From positions 1,519,001 through 1,583,000 of the forward strand of contig NZ_CP048422.1 of the NCBI RefSeq assembly GCF_010450875.1: 64,000 bases of DNA, in the 5' to 3' direction. The notes beneath the pieces were generated by a model. It was not told the DNA's origin, searched no databases, and saw nothing but the letters and a program-made list of their open reading frames with translations. Below are positions 1-7,144 of the stretch, in pieces. The DNA is from Sphingomonas insulae (lineage in GTDB: Bacteria; Pseudomonadota; Alphaproteobacteria; Sphingomonadales; Sphingomonadaceae). Position 1 is the stretch's first letter. Each line of letters starts with the position of its first letter. The position numbers and the translations under genes are program-made.

Positions 1-228
1 CTGCGCGGTAACGAGGAAGGCACCAGCGCGATCGCGTGGACGATCAACACGCAGGGCAGGGTCGAGAATTGCCGCGTCACGGCGTCGAGCGGTTCGTCCG
101 CTCTGGACCGTGCGGCATGCGCGGCGATCACGCGGCGGGGTCGTTACACCCCGGCGCAGGACGCCTCGGGCAACCCGATCGCCACGTCGTCGTCGCGTCG
201 CGTGGTCTGGAAGATCCCGAAGGAATGA
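1..228 (+). CDS. tonB: TonB C-terminal domain (5' end outside window)
   Basis: Frame 1 is open from the first base to a TGA at 226-228 and gives 75 residues. They fit the TonB C-terminal fold: an internal Trp-Thr-Ile strand, VENCRVTASSGSSALDRAACAAI, and a final strand ending VVWKIPKE. The Cys pair around the helix is common in sphingomonad TonB proteins. TonB carries energy from the inner-membrane ExbB/ExbD motor to outer-membrane receptors. exbB follows 91 bp downstream on the same strand, which supports the call. The membrane anchor and Pro-rich spacer lie outside the window. Confidence 0.85.
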   Translation: MRGNEEGTSAIAWTINTQGRVENCRVTASSGSSALDRAACAAITRRGRYTPAQDASGNPIATSSSRRVVWKIPKE

Positions 229-319
229 TGCGGTCTCCGCCTGTCTGCCCGGAATTGGCCGGGCGGGCAGGCGGATCCTCCCCGAACTTCTACACCGTTT
301 GATAAGGACTCAATTCATC

Positions 320-1114
320 ATGCTCACCACCATTCTCGCGGCCGGCGGCACCGCGGCAGCCGAAAACCAGTTCGGCCTTCAGGCCGCGCTGAAGGAAGGC
401 GGCCTGATCTCGCAGTCGGTGTTCACGATCCTCGTGCTCATGTCGATCGTGTCGTTCTACATCCTGTTCTCGAAGCTGTTCGAGCAGCAGAAGATCATGA
501 ACCAGGCGAAGCGCGTCCGTCAGGGCTTCTGGCAGTCGAGCAACCTGCGCGAAGGCGCCGCCAAGCTCGAAAAGAACTCGGCCTACAAGCAGCTCGTCGA
601 CGACGGCCTGCAGGCGCAGGACCAGCACGCCAAGCTGACCGATCCGGTCGAGGCGCATGACTGGCTGCACGGTTCGCTCGCGCGTTCGGAAGCGGCGATC
701 AACTCGAAGCTGGGTGGCGGTCTCGCGTTCCTCGCGACGGTCGGTGCGACCGCGCCGTTCATCGGCCTGTTCGGTACCGTGGTCGGCATCTACCGCGCGC
801 TGATCAAGATCGGCGCGTCGGGCGATCCCTCGATCGACAAGGTCGCAGGCCCGGTCGGTGAGGCGCTCATCATGACCGCACTCGGCCTCGTCGTCGCCGT
901 GCCGGCCGTGCTCGCGTACAACTGGCTGCAGCGCCGCAACAAGTCGATCGCGGAAGACCTGTCGGCCTTCTCGAACGACGTGCTGGGCTTCCTCGCTTCG
1001 AACGGCGCCGTGAAGCCGACCCTCGCCGGCGCTGCGCCGACGAAGGCACCGGTGAAGCCGGCAGCGGCCACAACGACTGCCGGTCAGGCCGGTGGCGTGC
1101 AGACCCGCCCGTAA
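320..1114 (+). CDS. exbB: Biopolymer transport protein ExbB (MotA/TolQ/ExbB family)
   Basis: 264 residues. The frame is open further upstream, but I start at ATG 320 because it follows an AAGGA Shine-Dalgarno (304-308) and gives the family's short periplasmic N-terminus. Membrane segments lie near residues 33-51, 133-158 and 179-201. The second holds the conserved ATVGATAPFIGLFGTVVGI stretch of the TolQ/ExbB proton channel. The C-terminus is an Ala/Pro/Thr-rich tail of about 35 residues, probably cytoplasmic and disordered. It forms the proton-driven motor with ExbD that energises TonB. The operon is tonB-exbB-exbD-exbD, with a strong hairpin just after this gene. Confidence 0.95.
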   Translation: MLTTILAAGGTAAAENQFGLQAALKEGGLISQSVFTILVLMSIVSFYILFSKLFEQQKIMNQAKRVRQGFWQSSNLREGAAKLEKNSAYKQLVDDGLQAQDQHAKLTDPVEAHDWLHGSLARSEAAINSKLGGGLAFLATVGATAPFIGLFGTVVGIYRALIKIGASGDPSIDKVAGPVGEALIMTALGLVVAVPAVLAYNWLQRRNKSIAEDLSAFSNDVLGFLASNGAVKPTLAGAAPTKAPVKPAAATTTAGQAGGVQTRP

Positions 1115-1126
1115 ATACCAAAGGCT

Positions 1127-1153
1127 GCGGGGTCGCCATGGCGGCGGCCCCGC
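1127..1153 (+). promoter_or_regulatory. Intercistronic hairpin between exbB and exbD
   Basis: An 11-bp stem (1127-1137 with 1143-1153, one G-T wobble) closes a 5-nt loop 13 bases after the exbB stop. It is not followed by a U-tract, so it does not look like a classical intrinsic terminator. It could stabilise the 3' end of an exbB message or reduce read-through, favouring ExbB over ExbD. The stem is seen; its role is inferred. Confidence 0.5.
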
Positions 1154-1208
1154 TACCGGTCGGTGGCGTCAAGTCACCGGCAAGAGGAATGGATAGGATA
1201 GCTCGCAC

Positions 1209-1694
1209 ATGGCGATGAGCGCTGGCGGAGGAGGAGGTTCCTCCGAAAAACCACTATCGGACATCAACACCACGCCCCTCGTGGACGTGATGCTGGTGCT
1301 TCTGATCATCTTCCTGATCGCCGTTCCGGTCGCAATTCAGACGGTCAAGGGCATCGTTCTGCCCAAGGTGCGTTTCGATCCGACGACGACCAAGCCCGAG
1401 AACGTATTGCTCTCGGTCACGACCGGCCCGGACGGCAATTGCGCGGTATATTGGGGCACGTCCCCGATCACCAGCAAGGACCTGCTGACCCGCGCGGTCG
1501 ACAAGCTGAAGCTGGAGATCGAACGTCAGGGCGGCGCAGGCAACCCCGACCTCGAACTGCCGGAAGTCCACATTCGCGGCGACGTCAACACGCCGTACAA
1601 GTGCATTGGCGGTACGGTGTACACGATGCAGCAGGCCGGGTTCGCCAAGGTCGGCTTCATCTCGCAGCCGCCGCCCGCGGGCGGCGCGTCCTAA
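1209..1694 (+). CDS. exbD: Biopolymer transport protein ExbD, first copy
   Basis: 161 residues. The layout is that of ExbD/TolR: a short cytoplasmic N-terminus with a run of Gly, one membrane helix (about 23-45) with the proton-carrying Asp26 in the motif NTTPLVDVMLV, and a periplasmic domain. An AGGA (1195-1198) precedes the ATG. The periplasmic domain has two Cys residues (in GNCAVYW and YKCIGG) that the downstream copy lacks, so it may carry a disulfide. A second exbD follows 30 bp later, so the two may form mixed ExbD dimers or serve different motors. Confidence 0.93.
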   Translation: MAMSAGGGGGSSEKPLSDINTTPLVDVMLVLLIIFLIAVPVAIQTVKGIVLPKVRFDPTTTKPENVLLSVTTGPDGNCAVYWGTSPITSKDLLTRAVDKLKLEIERQGGAGNPDLELPEVHIRGDVNTPYKCIGGTVYTMQQAGFAKVGFISQPPPAGGAS

Positions 1695-1724
1695 TCCGTA
1701 CCGGCCGACCCAGGAGTATCTGAC

Positions 1725-2153
1725 ATGGCAATGAGTGGTGGCTCGGAAGACGGTGAGCCGATGATGGAAATGAACACGACGCCGTTGATCGACGTCATGC
1801 TCGTGCTCCTCATCATGTTCATCATTACGCTTCCCATCCCGACCCACGCGGTGAAGGTCGATCTGCCGGTCAACGACCCGCGGAATCAGACACCGCCGGT
1901 CGACCCGCAGAAGAACAAGATCATCATCGACGCGGCAGGAACGGTGTCCTGGAACGGGGCGCCGGTCGACGAAGTGACGCTGCGCCAGTATCTGGACACC
2001 GCGGCGGCGATCAACCCCGAGCCGGAGCTGCACTTCCAGCCCGACCCGGCGGCAAAGTATGACAAGGTCGACCAGACGCTGGCAGTGATCAAGCGTTCGG
2101 CAGTGACCAAGCTCGGCTTCATCGGCAACGAGCAATATCGCAACGACTTTTAA
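1725..2153 (+). CDS. exbD: Biopolymer transport protein ExbD, second copy
   Basis: 142 residues, preceded by an AGGAG site about 8 bases before the ATG. It has the ExbD/TolR layout: NTTPLIDVMLVLLIMF with Asp23 as the proton-carrying residue in the single helix, then a periplasmic domain ending AVTKLGFIGNEQYRNDF. The helix motif matches the first copy closely while the periplasmic domain differs. That fits an old duplication with divergence rather than a recent tandem copy. It is the last gene of the tonB operon; a hairpin with a T-run lies 29 bases downstream. Confidence 0.93.
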   Translation: MAMSGGSEDGEPMMEMNTTPLIDVMLVLLIMFIITLPIPTHAVKVDLPVNDPRNQTPPVDPQKNKIIIDAAGTVSWNGAPVDEVTLRQYLDTAAAINPEPELHFQPDPAAKYDKVDQTLAVIKRSAVTKLGFIGNEQYRNDF

Positions 2154-2182
2154 GTCGATCGATCGATATGTGAACGACAGGG

Positions 2183-2208
2183 GCGGTTCCGCGAGGAGCC
2201 GCTCTTTT
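2183..2208 (+). terminator. Intrinsic terminator of the tonB-exbBD operon
   Basis: GCGGTTCC (2183-2190) and GGAGCCGC (2195-2202) pair with one G-T wobble around a GCGA tetraloop, followed by TCTTTT. It lies 29 bases after the second exbD stop. Confidence 0.8.
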
Positions 2209-2849
2209 CGTACGTCCGCCGTTTCCGAGGTTAACGGAGCGTTGCGCCACTCGCCGCTCGCCGCTCGTGGCGACTGCTCGTGACCGACGTTCGCGGCATG
2301 TCGAGTTATCGCCGCTTCTCGGGCGGCGATCCGCGTGAGGCATTTTCTGGCCTTTTGGGAGATTCGCGGCTCAGCATCTGGTCGAGCATAGCACTGGAGG
2401 GCGGCATTCGAGCTAATCGAACGGTTCGCACGAACTCGTGGCGGACACGAAAACGCTGCCACAGGCCTCGCGCTTGGTGGGTTCTCTCGATCGCCGACGC
2501 TCACGCATCGCCTCTGCGTCCTCCGCGTCCGCTGCACCCAGTTACGCCTCTGCCTCTCCACCTCTCCGCCCGAGCCATCTTCTTCGCTCGGTCCGACGAA
2601 GGGCCCGACGCCGGCTATGCCTTCGCCAGCTGGCCGTTGAGGGGCGATGCTATCTTCGCTGCGGGCGTGAACGATCGTCGACACGCCCGGACGGGGGTGG
2701 TGGCTGCGTCAGCCACCACGCCATGGCATGCTCGCCGATAGCGCCGAGCCAGTCGGTTTAGCCCGTCGAGCGGGCAGTGATGGGCGCATATGCCGTTCGC
2801 CGGCCGGCCGCCGCATTGCGACCGCCCGAAATGCGGCGCCCTCCGACGA
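2209..2849. other. Noncoding stretch of about 640 bp with a hairpin
   Basis: I see no convincing gene. Open frames here show no recognisable motif, no good ribosome site and unusual Arg/Ser-rich composition. At 2511-2528 there are two 9-mers, CCTCTGCGT and CCTCCGCGT, that resemble the octamer repeats at 40.2 and 48.6 kb. A perfect 10-bp hairpin (2697-2706 with 2710-2719, loop CGT) could end transcription of the leftward hydrolase gene whose stop is at 2850. Confidence 0.5.
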
Positions 2850-4082
2850 TCAGCGCGGCAACGGCTTGCGGGAGTTGCTGGCTTCCTGCGTGGCCCGGGT
2901 GAGAAAGCGCGGTACGATGCCGGTGATGATCTGGTTGGTCAGACTGTGATAGGTCGTATTGAAATCGTGACCCGAGTAAGGGAAGGCGACCAGCCTGACC
3001 GGTGCGCTTTTGGCTTGGGCCAAACGCGTGAAATCGCGCACCGCAGCGATCGGCAGCAGGGGGTCTTCGATCCCTGCCAGGATGAGCGTCGGCGGGTTGG
3101 ACGGGCGTAGCAGCCGCCGCAGGTCGAGTGCGGCATAGCGCTCCGGGAACTGACGCGGCGACCCGCCGATATACGCGGCCATATACGCCCGCTGGACCGC
3201 CTGCATCTCGCCGGGATTGTTCCACGATCCCGCCGGATCGATAAGGGGCACCCGCGCCGTGACGGCGGCGATACGGGGCAAGCGCGGGCCACAACGGCGG
3301 TCGGCGTGGGCTGTGTCGGCCGTGTAGGCAGCGGCGATCGCGAGGCTGCCACCTGCCGAAGCGCCGTTCATCGCGACACGGTTCAGGTCTAGCCGCAACG
3401 CGGGCGCATGCGCCACCGTCCAGGCCAGCGCACAATGCACGTCGGCGATGGCGAGGTTCCAAGTCGGTCGTCCGGGTCTTGCCAGCCGGTAGTCGATGCT
3501 GATGACGGCCCAGCCGGAACGCGCATAGCGGCGCATGTTCGCGGCGCTGATCCGGCGGTCGCCCCCGGTAAATCCGCCGCCATGGACGACAACCAGTACC
3601 GGGCTGAGCGCCGTCCCCCGTGGAATTTGCGCCGTCGGTCCCGCCCGATAGATATCGAGCAAGAGTGGCTCACCATCGGGCGCAGCATAGACATGAGTTT
3701 CGTCCGGCGCGGCATCCGCGCTAAAATGTCGGTTCGACAGGCTTGCGACCCAGTCGATCGCGACGCCGTTCGCATGGGCGAGCGCGACGAAGCGCCCGAC
3801 GATCAAGCCGGCGCACGATACGGTGGCCAGTGCAATTCCGATCAGCATGCGCGTCACCCATGACCTATGCCGGCGATGGGCGACCCAGCCGATGGCCAGG
3901 CCAGCGCCACCGAGCAGCAGGAACCAGGTTGCCCGGTTCGGGACGAGTTCGACGGCCTGGATGCGCAGCCAGGGAACAATCGGGACAATCACCGAGCAGA
4001 GAAGCAGGAGGCATGGCAGCAGGACGAGCCAGGTGACGGTGAGCAGGCCGGTGCGCAGCAGCTGACGGACGACGGACATCAT
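2850..4082 (-). CDS. Membrane-anchored alpha/beta hydrolase (HSL/carboxylesterase type)
   Basis: 410 residues. The first 100 hold three probable membrane helices (about 10-38, 52-68, 78-100), then a catalytic domain with the oxyanion motif HGGGF (167-171), nucleophile Ser242 in GASAGG, a probable acid in GIEDPLLP and the His in SGHDFN. This is the order of hormone-sensitive-lipase or BD-FAE-like esterases. The catalytic domain should lie outside the membrane. The ATG overlaps the TGA of the acyltransferase gene by 4 bases, so the two are translationally coupled and may act on the same acylated surface sugar or lipid. The substrate is unknown. Confidence 0.8.
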   Translation of the reverse strand: MMSVVRQLLRTGLLTVTWLVLLPCLLLLCSVIVPIVPWLRIQAVELVPNRATWFLLLGGAGLAIGWVAHRRHRSWVTRMLIGIALATVSCAGLIVGRFVALAHANGVAIDWVASLSNRHFSADAAPDETHVYAAPDGEPLLLDIYRAGPTAQIPRGTALSPVLVVVHGGGFTGGDRRISAANMRRYARSGWAVISIDYRLARPGRPTWNLAIADVHCALAWTVAHAPALRLDLNRVAMNGASAGGSLAIAAAYTADTAHADRRCGPRLPRIAAVTARVPLIDPAGSWNNPGEMQAVQRAYMAAYIGGSPRQFPERYAALDLRRLLRPSNPPTLILAGIEDPLLPIAAVRDFTRLAQAKSAPVRLVAFPYSGHDFNTTYHSLTNQIITGIVPRFLTRATQEASNSRKPLPR

Positions 4083-5068
4083 GCCGGCTTTCGTACCGGT
4101 GTATCGAAGGCCGGTGGCAGCGGAACGGCGGGCGGAAGGCGTTGCGCGATGCCGAGGATGCGCGCGATGCTAACGTGCCGGGCGAGCAGCGGCAACAGTA
4201 TCACCAGCGTCGCGATCGTCAGTGCGAGCAACACCGCACCCTCTACGCTGCACAGCCGCCACAATGCGAAGGCCATCGGGTGCCAGAGATAGAAGAACAG
4301 GCTGTTGCGTCCGATCGTTGCGATGCCGGGCAACGGGATGCGGATCGTGCGGACGACGGGAAGCAGGTAGATCATCGGCAGGCAGCCGATGATCTCCGCC
4401 GCAGCCTCAGCTGCGATGCCCGGCGTGTCGTACAGCGAACACCACCACAGGAACCCGAGCGGGGCGAGGACCATGGCGGCGGCGCGGCGGATCGCGTCGG
4501 GTCGTCGCACCGCCACGTACAATCCGTAGAAGAAATAGATGGGATAGATGAAGAAGCGTCGATCGGGCAGCCAGCCGTACAGCGACGTGGGCACGTGACC
4601 AACGCCCAGCAGATACATCGCCGCAATGCTGACCGGGATCGCGATCGCCAGCATCGTCGCAGGAGAAAGGCGGCTGGCGGTCGCCATGACGATGAAGGCC
4701 ATCATCACCGGCACGAACCAAAGGTGGAACGGCGGCCATAGCAGCAGCGACAAGGGCGTGCCGACGTGGAGTTCGTTCGTCACCGTCGTGTGAACCACGC
4801 AAGCGACGGCCCATGGCAGGATGAGGCGCGGATATTGGCGGCGCAGCAACGTCATCAGCGATGCGGCGCGCGCGCGTTCCAGGTTGAACAGATAGCCGGT
4901 CAGTCCGATGAACAACGGCATCCGCACGCCGGCACCGATCCACGCCGGAAAGCCTTCGCCCTGCGTGATCTCGAAATAGTGGCCGAGAATCACGCCGAGG
5001 ACGAGCAGCCCCCGCACCGTGTCGATGCCGGTGCTGCGGCTGCCGTTTGCCTCCGTCGTCGATTGCAT
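4079..5068 (-). CDS. Acyltransferase family 3 membrane protein (OafA-like)
   Basis: 329 residues with about ten hydrophobic segments. The N-terminal motif GIDTVRGLLVLGVILGHYF is the R-x10-H signature of the acyltransferase-3 family, which acetylates or succinylates polysaccharides, lipids or antibiotics at the inner membrane. A late NSLFFYLWHP motif also fits. It is the first gene of a two-gene leftward unit and overlaps the downstream hydrolase by 4 bases (ATGA). An acyl-adding and an ester-cleaving enzyme made together suggests trimming of a surface ester; this is inference. Confidence 0.85.
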   Translation of the reverse strand: MQSTTEANGSRSTGIDTVRGLLVLGVILGHYFEITQGEGFPAWIGAGVRMPLFIGLTGYLFNLERARAASLMTLLRRQYPRLILPWAVACVVHTTVTNELHVGTPLSLLLWPPFHLWFVPVMMAFIVMATASRLSPATMLAIAIPVSIAAMYLLGVGHVPTSLYGWLPDRRFFIYPIYFFYGLYVAVRRPDAIRRAAAMVLAPLGFLWWCSLYDTPGIAAEAAAEIIGCLPMIYLLPVVRTIRIPLPGIATIGRNSLFFYLWHPMAFALWRLCSVEGAVLLALTIATLVILLPLLARHVSIARILGIAQRLPPAVPLPPAFDTPVRKPA

Positions 5069-5186
5069 CGTCCGCCCTACCCAGATCGTCCAGGCGTTAG
5101 CCCGACGTTCCTCATCAGCGGGTTAACGACACCCCTTCGCTCTCTCGCTCGCGATCGTGCATTCCGCTTGCATGACTGTCTTCGAA

Positions 5187-5204
5187 GTGACACAACAATG
5201 TCAC
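5187..5204. promoter_or_regulatory. Palindromic site GTGACA-N6-TGTCAC
   Basis: A perfect inverted repeat lies between the divergent acyltransferase and TPR genes, 44 bases upstream of the TPR start. Spacing and symmetry suit a dimeric regulator of CRP/FNR or GntR type. No regulator gene is adjacent, so the binder is unknown. Confidence 0.4.
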
Positions 5205-5247
5205 AAAAGTGAAACCTGCCGTGAAGGCCGGGAAAGGAGACGATGCG

Positions 5248-5592
5248 ATGCGATTGATTGTAGCGACGATGCTGGCGGGTGCATGCCTGACGACGCCAGC
5301 GCTGGCTCAGGACCGGACCGGTTATCAGGCAATTGCCGCAGGCGATTACGTCCAGGCGGCGAAACGGATCGAGGCGGAGCGGCGTATTTTCCCCGATCGC
5401 CCCGAATTGATGCTGAACCTGGCGGCTGCCTATGCGCGGACCGGACGCACGGGCGAAGCGCGCGCGCTCTACAGCGATGTGTTGCAGCGCCCCGTGGTGG
5501 CGATGGACATGCCCGATGGTGCGGTCATATCGTCGCACGATGTCGCGACGCGGGGCTTGTCGCGTCTGACGACCACGCTCGCGACCCGCTGA
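5248..5592 (+). CDS. Small secreted TPR protein
   Basis: 114 residues from ATG 5248, chosen because AAAGGAGA (5233-5240) lies 7 bases before it. Residues 1-21 are a signal peptide ending ALA-Q. The mature part reads as one or two tetratricopeptide units (YQAIAAGDYVQAAKRIEAER; ELMLNLAAAYARTGRTGEARALY). TPR proteins hold partner proteins, here in the periplasm. The substrate or partner is unknown. Similar small TPR proteins are common in sphingomonads. A hairpin follows at 5612. Confidence 0.75.
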   Translation: MRLIVATMLAGACLTTPALAQDRTGYQAIAAGDYVQAAKRIEAERRIFPDRPELMLNLAAAYARTGRTGEARALYSDVLQRPVVAMDMPDGAVISSHDVATRGLSRLTTTLATR

Positions 5593-5611
5593 TATTGTGA
5601 TATGGTTGCTG

Positions 5612-5634
5612 CGGCCCGCTCGACGAGCGGGCCG
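5612..5634. terminator. Bidirectional hairpin between the TPR gene and dcd
   Basis: A perfect 10-bp stem, CGGCCCGCTC (5612-5621) with 5625-5634, and a 3-nt loop, in the 50-bp gap between convergent genes. Short T and A runs flank it. Confidence 0.7.
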
Positions 5635-5642
5635 TTGGCATG

Positions 5643-6197
5643 TCAGAGACGGGGAAGCGTGACCCCGCGTTGTCCCATATATTTGCCCGCGCGGTCGGCA
5701 TAACTGGTTTCGCACGGTTCGTTCCCCTGGAGGAACAGGAACTGGCAGGCGCCTTCGTTGGCGTAGATCTTGGCCGGCAATGGCGTCGTGTTGGAAAATT
5801 CGAGGGTGACATGCCCCTCCCAACCCGGTTCCAGCGGCGTCACGTTGACGATGATTCCGCAGCGCGCATAGGTCGATTTGCCGAGGCAGATGACCAGCAC
5901 GTCGCGCGGCACCCGGAAATATTCGACCGTCCGCGCCAGGGCGAAACTGTTCGGCGGGATGATGCAGACGTCGGTCTTGCGGTCGACGAAGCTGTTCGAC
6001 GCAAAGTCCTTTGGGTCGACAAGGGCATTGTCGACGTTGGTGAAGATCTTGAATTCATCGGCGACGCGCGCGTCATAGCCATAGGAAGACAATCCATAGC
6101 TGATGCAGCCGGCGTTGCGCTGGCTCTCGACGAACGGTTCGATCATGTTCTGGCTCAGCGCGGCTTCGCGAATCCAGCGATCGGACAGGATGGACAT
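5643..6197 (-). CDS. dcd: dCTP deaminase
   Basis: 184 residues, the normal length. It converts dCTP to dUTP for dTMP synthesis in the cytoplasm. Diagnostic stretches are [47 protein letters not shown] and [11 protein letters not shown], which include the nucleotide-binding residues and the catalytic Glu of trimeric Dcd. It faces a Nudix hydrolase gene across an 89-bp divergent gap; both act on nucleotides, but a shared role is only a guess. Confidence 0.96.
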   Translation of the reverse strand: MSILSDRWIREAALSQNMIEPFVESQRNAGCISYGLSSYGYDARVADEFKIFTNVDNALVDPKDFASNSFVDRKTDVCIIPPNSFALARTVEYFRVPRDVLVICLGKSTYARCGIIVNVTPLEPGWEGHVTLEFSNTTPLPAKIYANEGACQFLFLQGNEPCETSYADRAGKYMGQRGVTLPRL

Positions 6198-6286
6198 GGC
6201 GGCTCCCCTTCGGATCGCCTCTTCGCCGGTTCGGCGGGGGAGGGCAAGGCTGGCGTCGCGGGCGCCCGGCCGTTAGCGTATCGCCG

Positions 6287-6748
6287 ATGCGGCGGCTGAT
6301 CGACCTTGCCTACCACCTGCGACGGCGTTTGATGGCGATGGTCGGCTGGCGGACGCGCGGCGTCAAGGTGATGGCGTTCGATGCCGCCGGCCGCGTGTTG
6401 CTGGTGCGGCATCGCTACGTCCGATCGGACCTGTGGATGCTGCCCGGCGGCGGGATCGCGCGCGGCGAAGCACCCGATCATGCTGCGGTGCGCGAGTTGC
6501 GCGAGGAAACCGGCTGCGTGTTGCGCGACGTCGTGCCGATCGCGACCTTCGAGGCGCGGTCGGAAGGGCGACGCGATACCGTGCACCTGTTCAGCGGCAC
6601 GACCGGCGACGAGCCGCATGTGGACGGCGTGGAACTGGCCGAAGCGCGCTTCTGGCCGGTCGATATCTTGCCCGATGCGGCGTCGGCCGCGACGCGGCGG
6701 CGGATCGAGGAATGGCGCGGGCCGCGGCCGATCGACTCCAGCTGGTAG
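6287..6748 (+). CDS. Nudix hydrolase
   Basis: 153 residues. A complete Nudix box (G-x5-E-x7-REL-x-EE-x-G) starts at the GGGIARGE stretch near residue 60 and continues AAVRELREETGCV. The family cleaves nucleoside diphosphates linked to other groups, using Mg2+. The protein is compact with no extra domain, and the substrate cannot be told. The N-terminus is Arg-rich (MRRLIDLAYHLRRRL), possibly an amphipathic helix. It is divergent from dcd, and the ABM-domain gene follows 55 bp downstream. Confidence 0.88.
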   Translation: MRRLIDLAYHLRRRLMAMVGWRTRGVKVMAFDAAGRVLLVRHRYVRSDLWMLPGGGIARGEAPDHAAVRELREETGCVLRDVVPIATFEARSEGRRDTVHLFSGTTGDEPHVDGVELAEARFWPVDILPDAASAATRRRIEEWRGPRPIDSSW

Positions 6749-6803
6749 GCTTGTCGTGCGATCGGTTCCCGGCCAGACTGACGCAAAATCGATGGAGAGC
6801 GGC

Positions 6804-7103
6804 ATGACGGTGAAGGTGATTGCGTTCGTGACGGTGAAGCCTGGCCACGAGGATGCCTTCGTCGCCGCGGCACGGATTTGCGTCGCGGCATCGCGGGCGG
6901 AGCCGGGCGTATTGCACTATGACCTGTGGCGCGAGACCGAGGGCGAGCGGCGCTTCGTGTTCAACGAACTCTATGCCGACGACGCCGCGGTCCAGGCGCA
7001 CATGGGGTCCGATCATTTCAAGGCGTTCGGCCTCGCCGCCCGCGACCTTGCCGCTGCCCGGCCGCAGATCATCGCGACACAGGCGGTGGACGTCGCGCCC
7101 TGA
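6804..7103 (+). CDS. Antibiotic-biosynthesis-monooxygenase (ABM) domain protein
   Basis: 99 residues from ATG 6804, preceded by GGAGAG at 6794-6799; an alternative ATG at 6792 adds four residues. MTVKVIAFVTVKPGHEDAFV, LHYDLWRE and FNELYADDAAVQAHMGSDHF are typical of the dimeric alpha/beta ABM fold, seen in quinol monooxygenases (YgiN-like) and related small enzymes. The His-Phe pair in SDHF is conserved in this family. The flavoprotein gene 41 bp downstream runs in the same direction, so they may form one transcript. Confidence 0.85.
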   Translation: MTVKVIAFVTVKPGHEDAFVAAARICVAASRAEPGVLHYDLWRETEGERRFVFNELYADDAAVQAHMGSDHFKAFGLAARDLAAARPQIIATQAVDVAP

Positions 7104-7144
7104 CCCGGCTGGTGGCTGACCATCGTAGCGGCTAAGGCACGGTC

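Noticed and set aside
2280..2741. 153-codon plus-strand frame in the gap after exbD
   Set aside because: There is no ribosome site, no motif and an odd Arg/Ser/His composition; the start lies downstream of a terminator.
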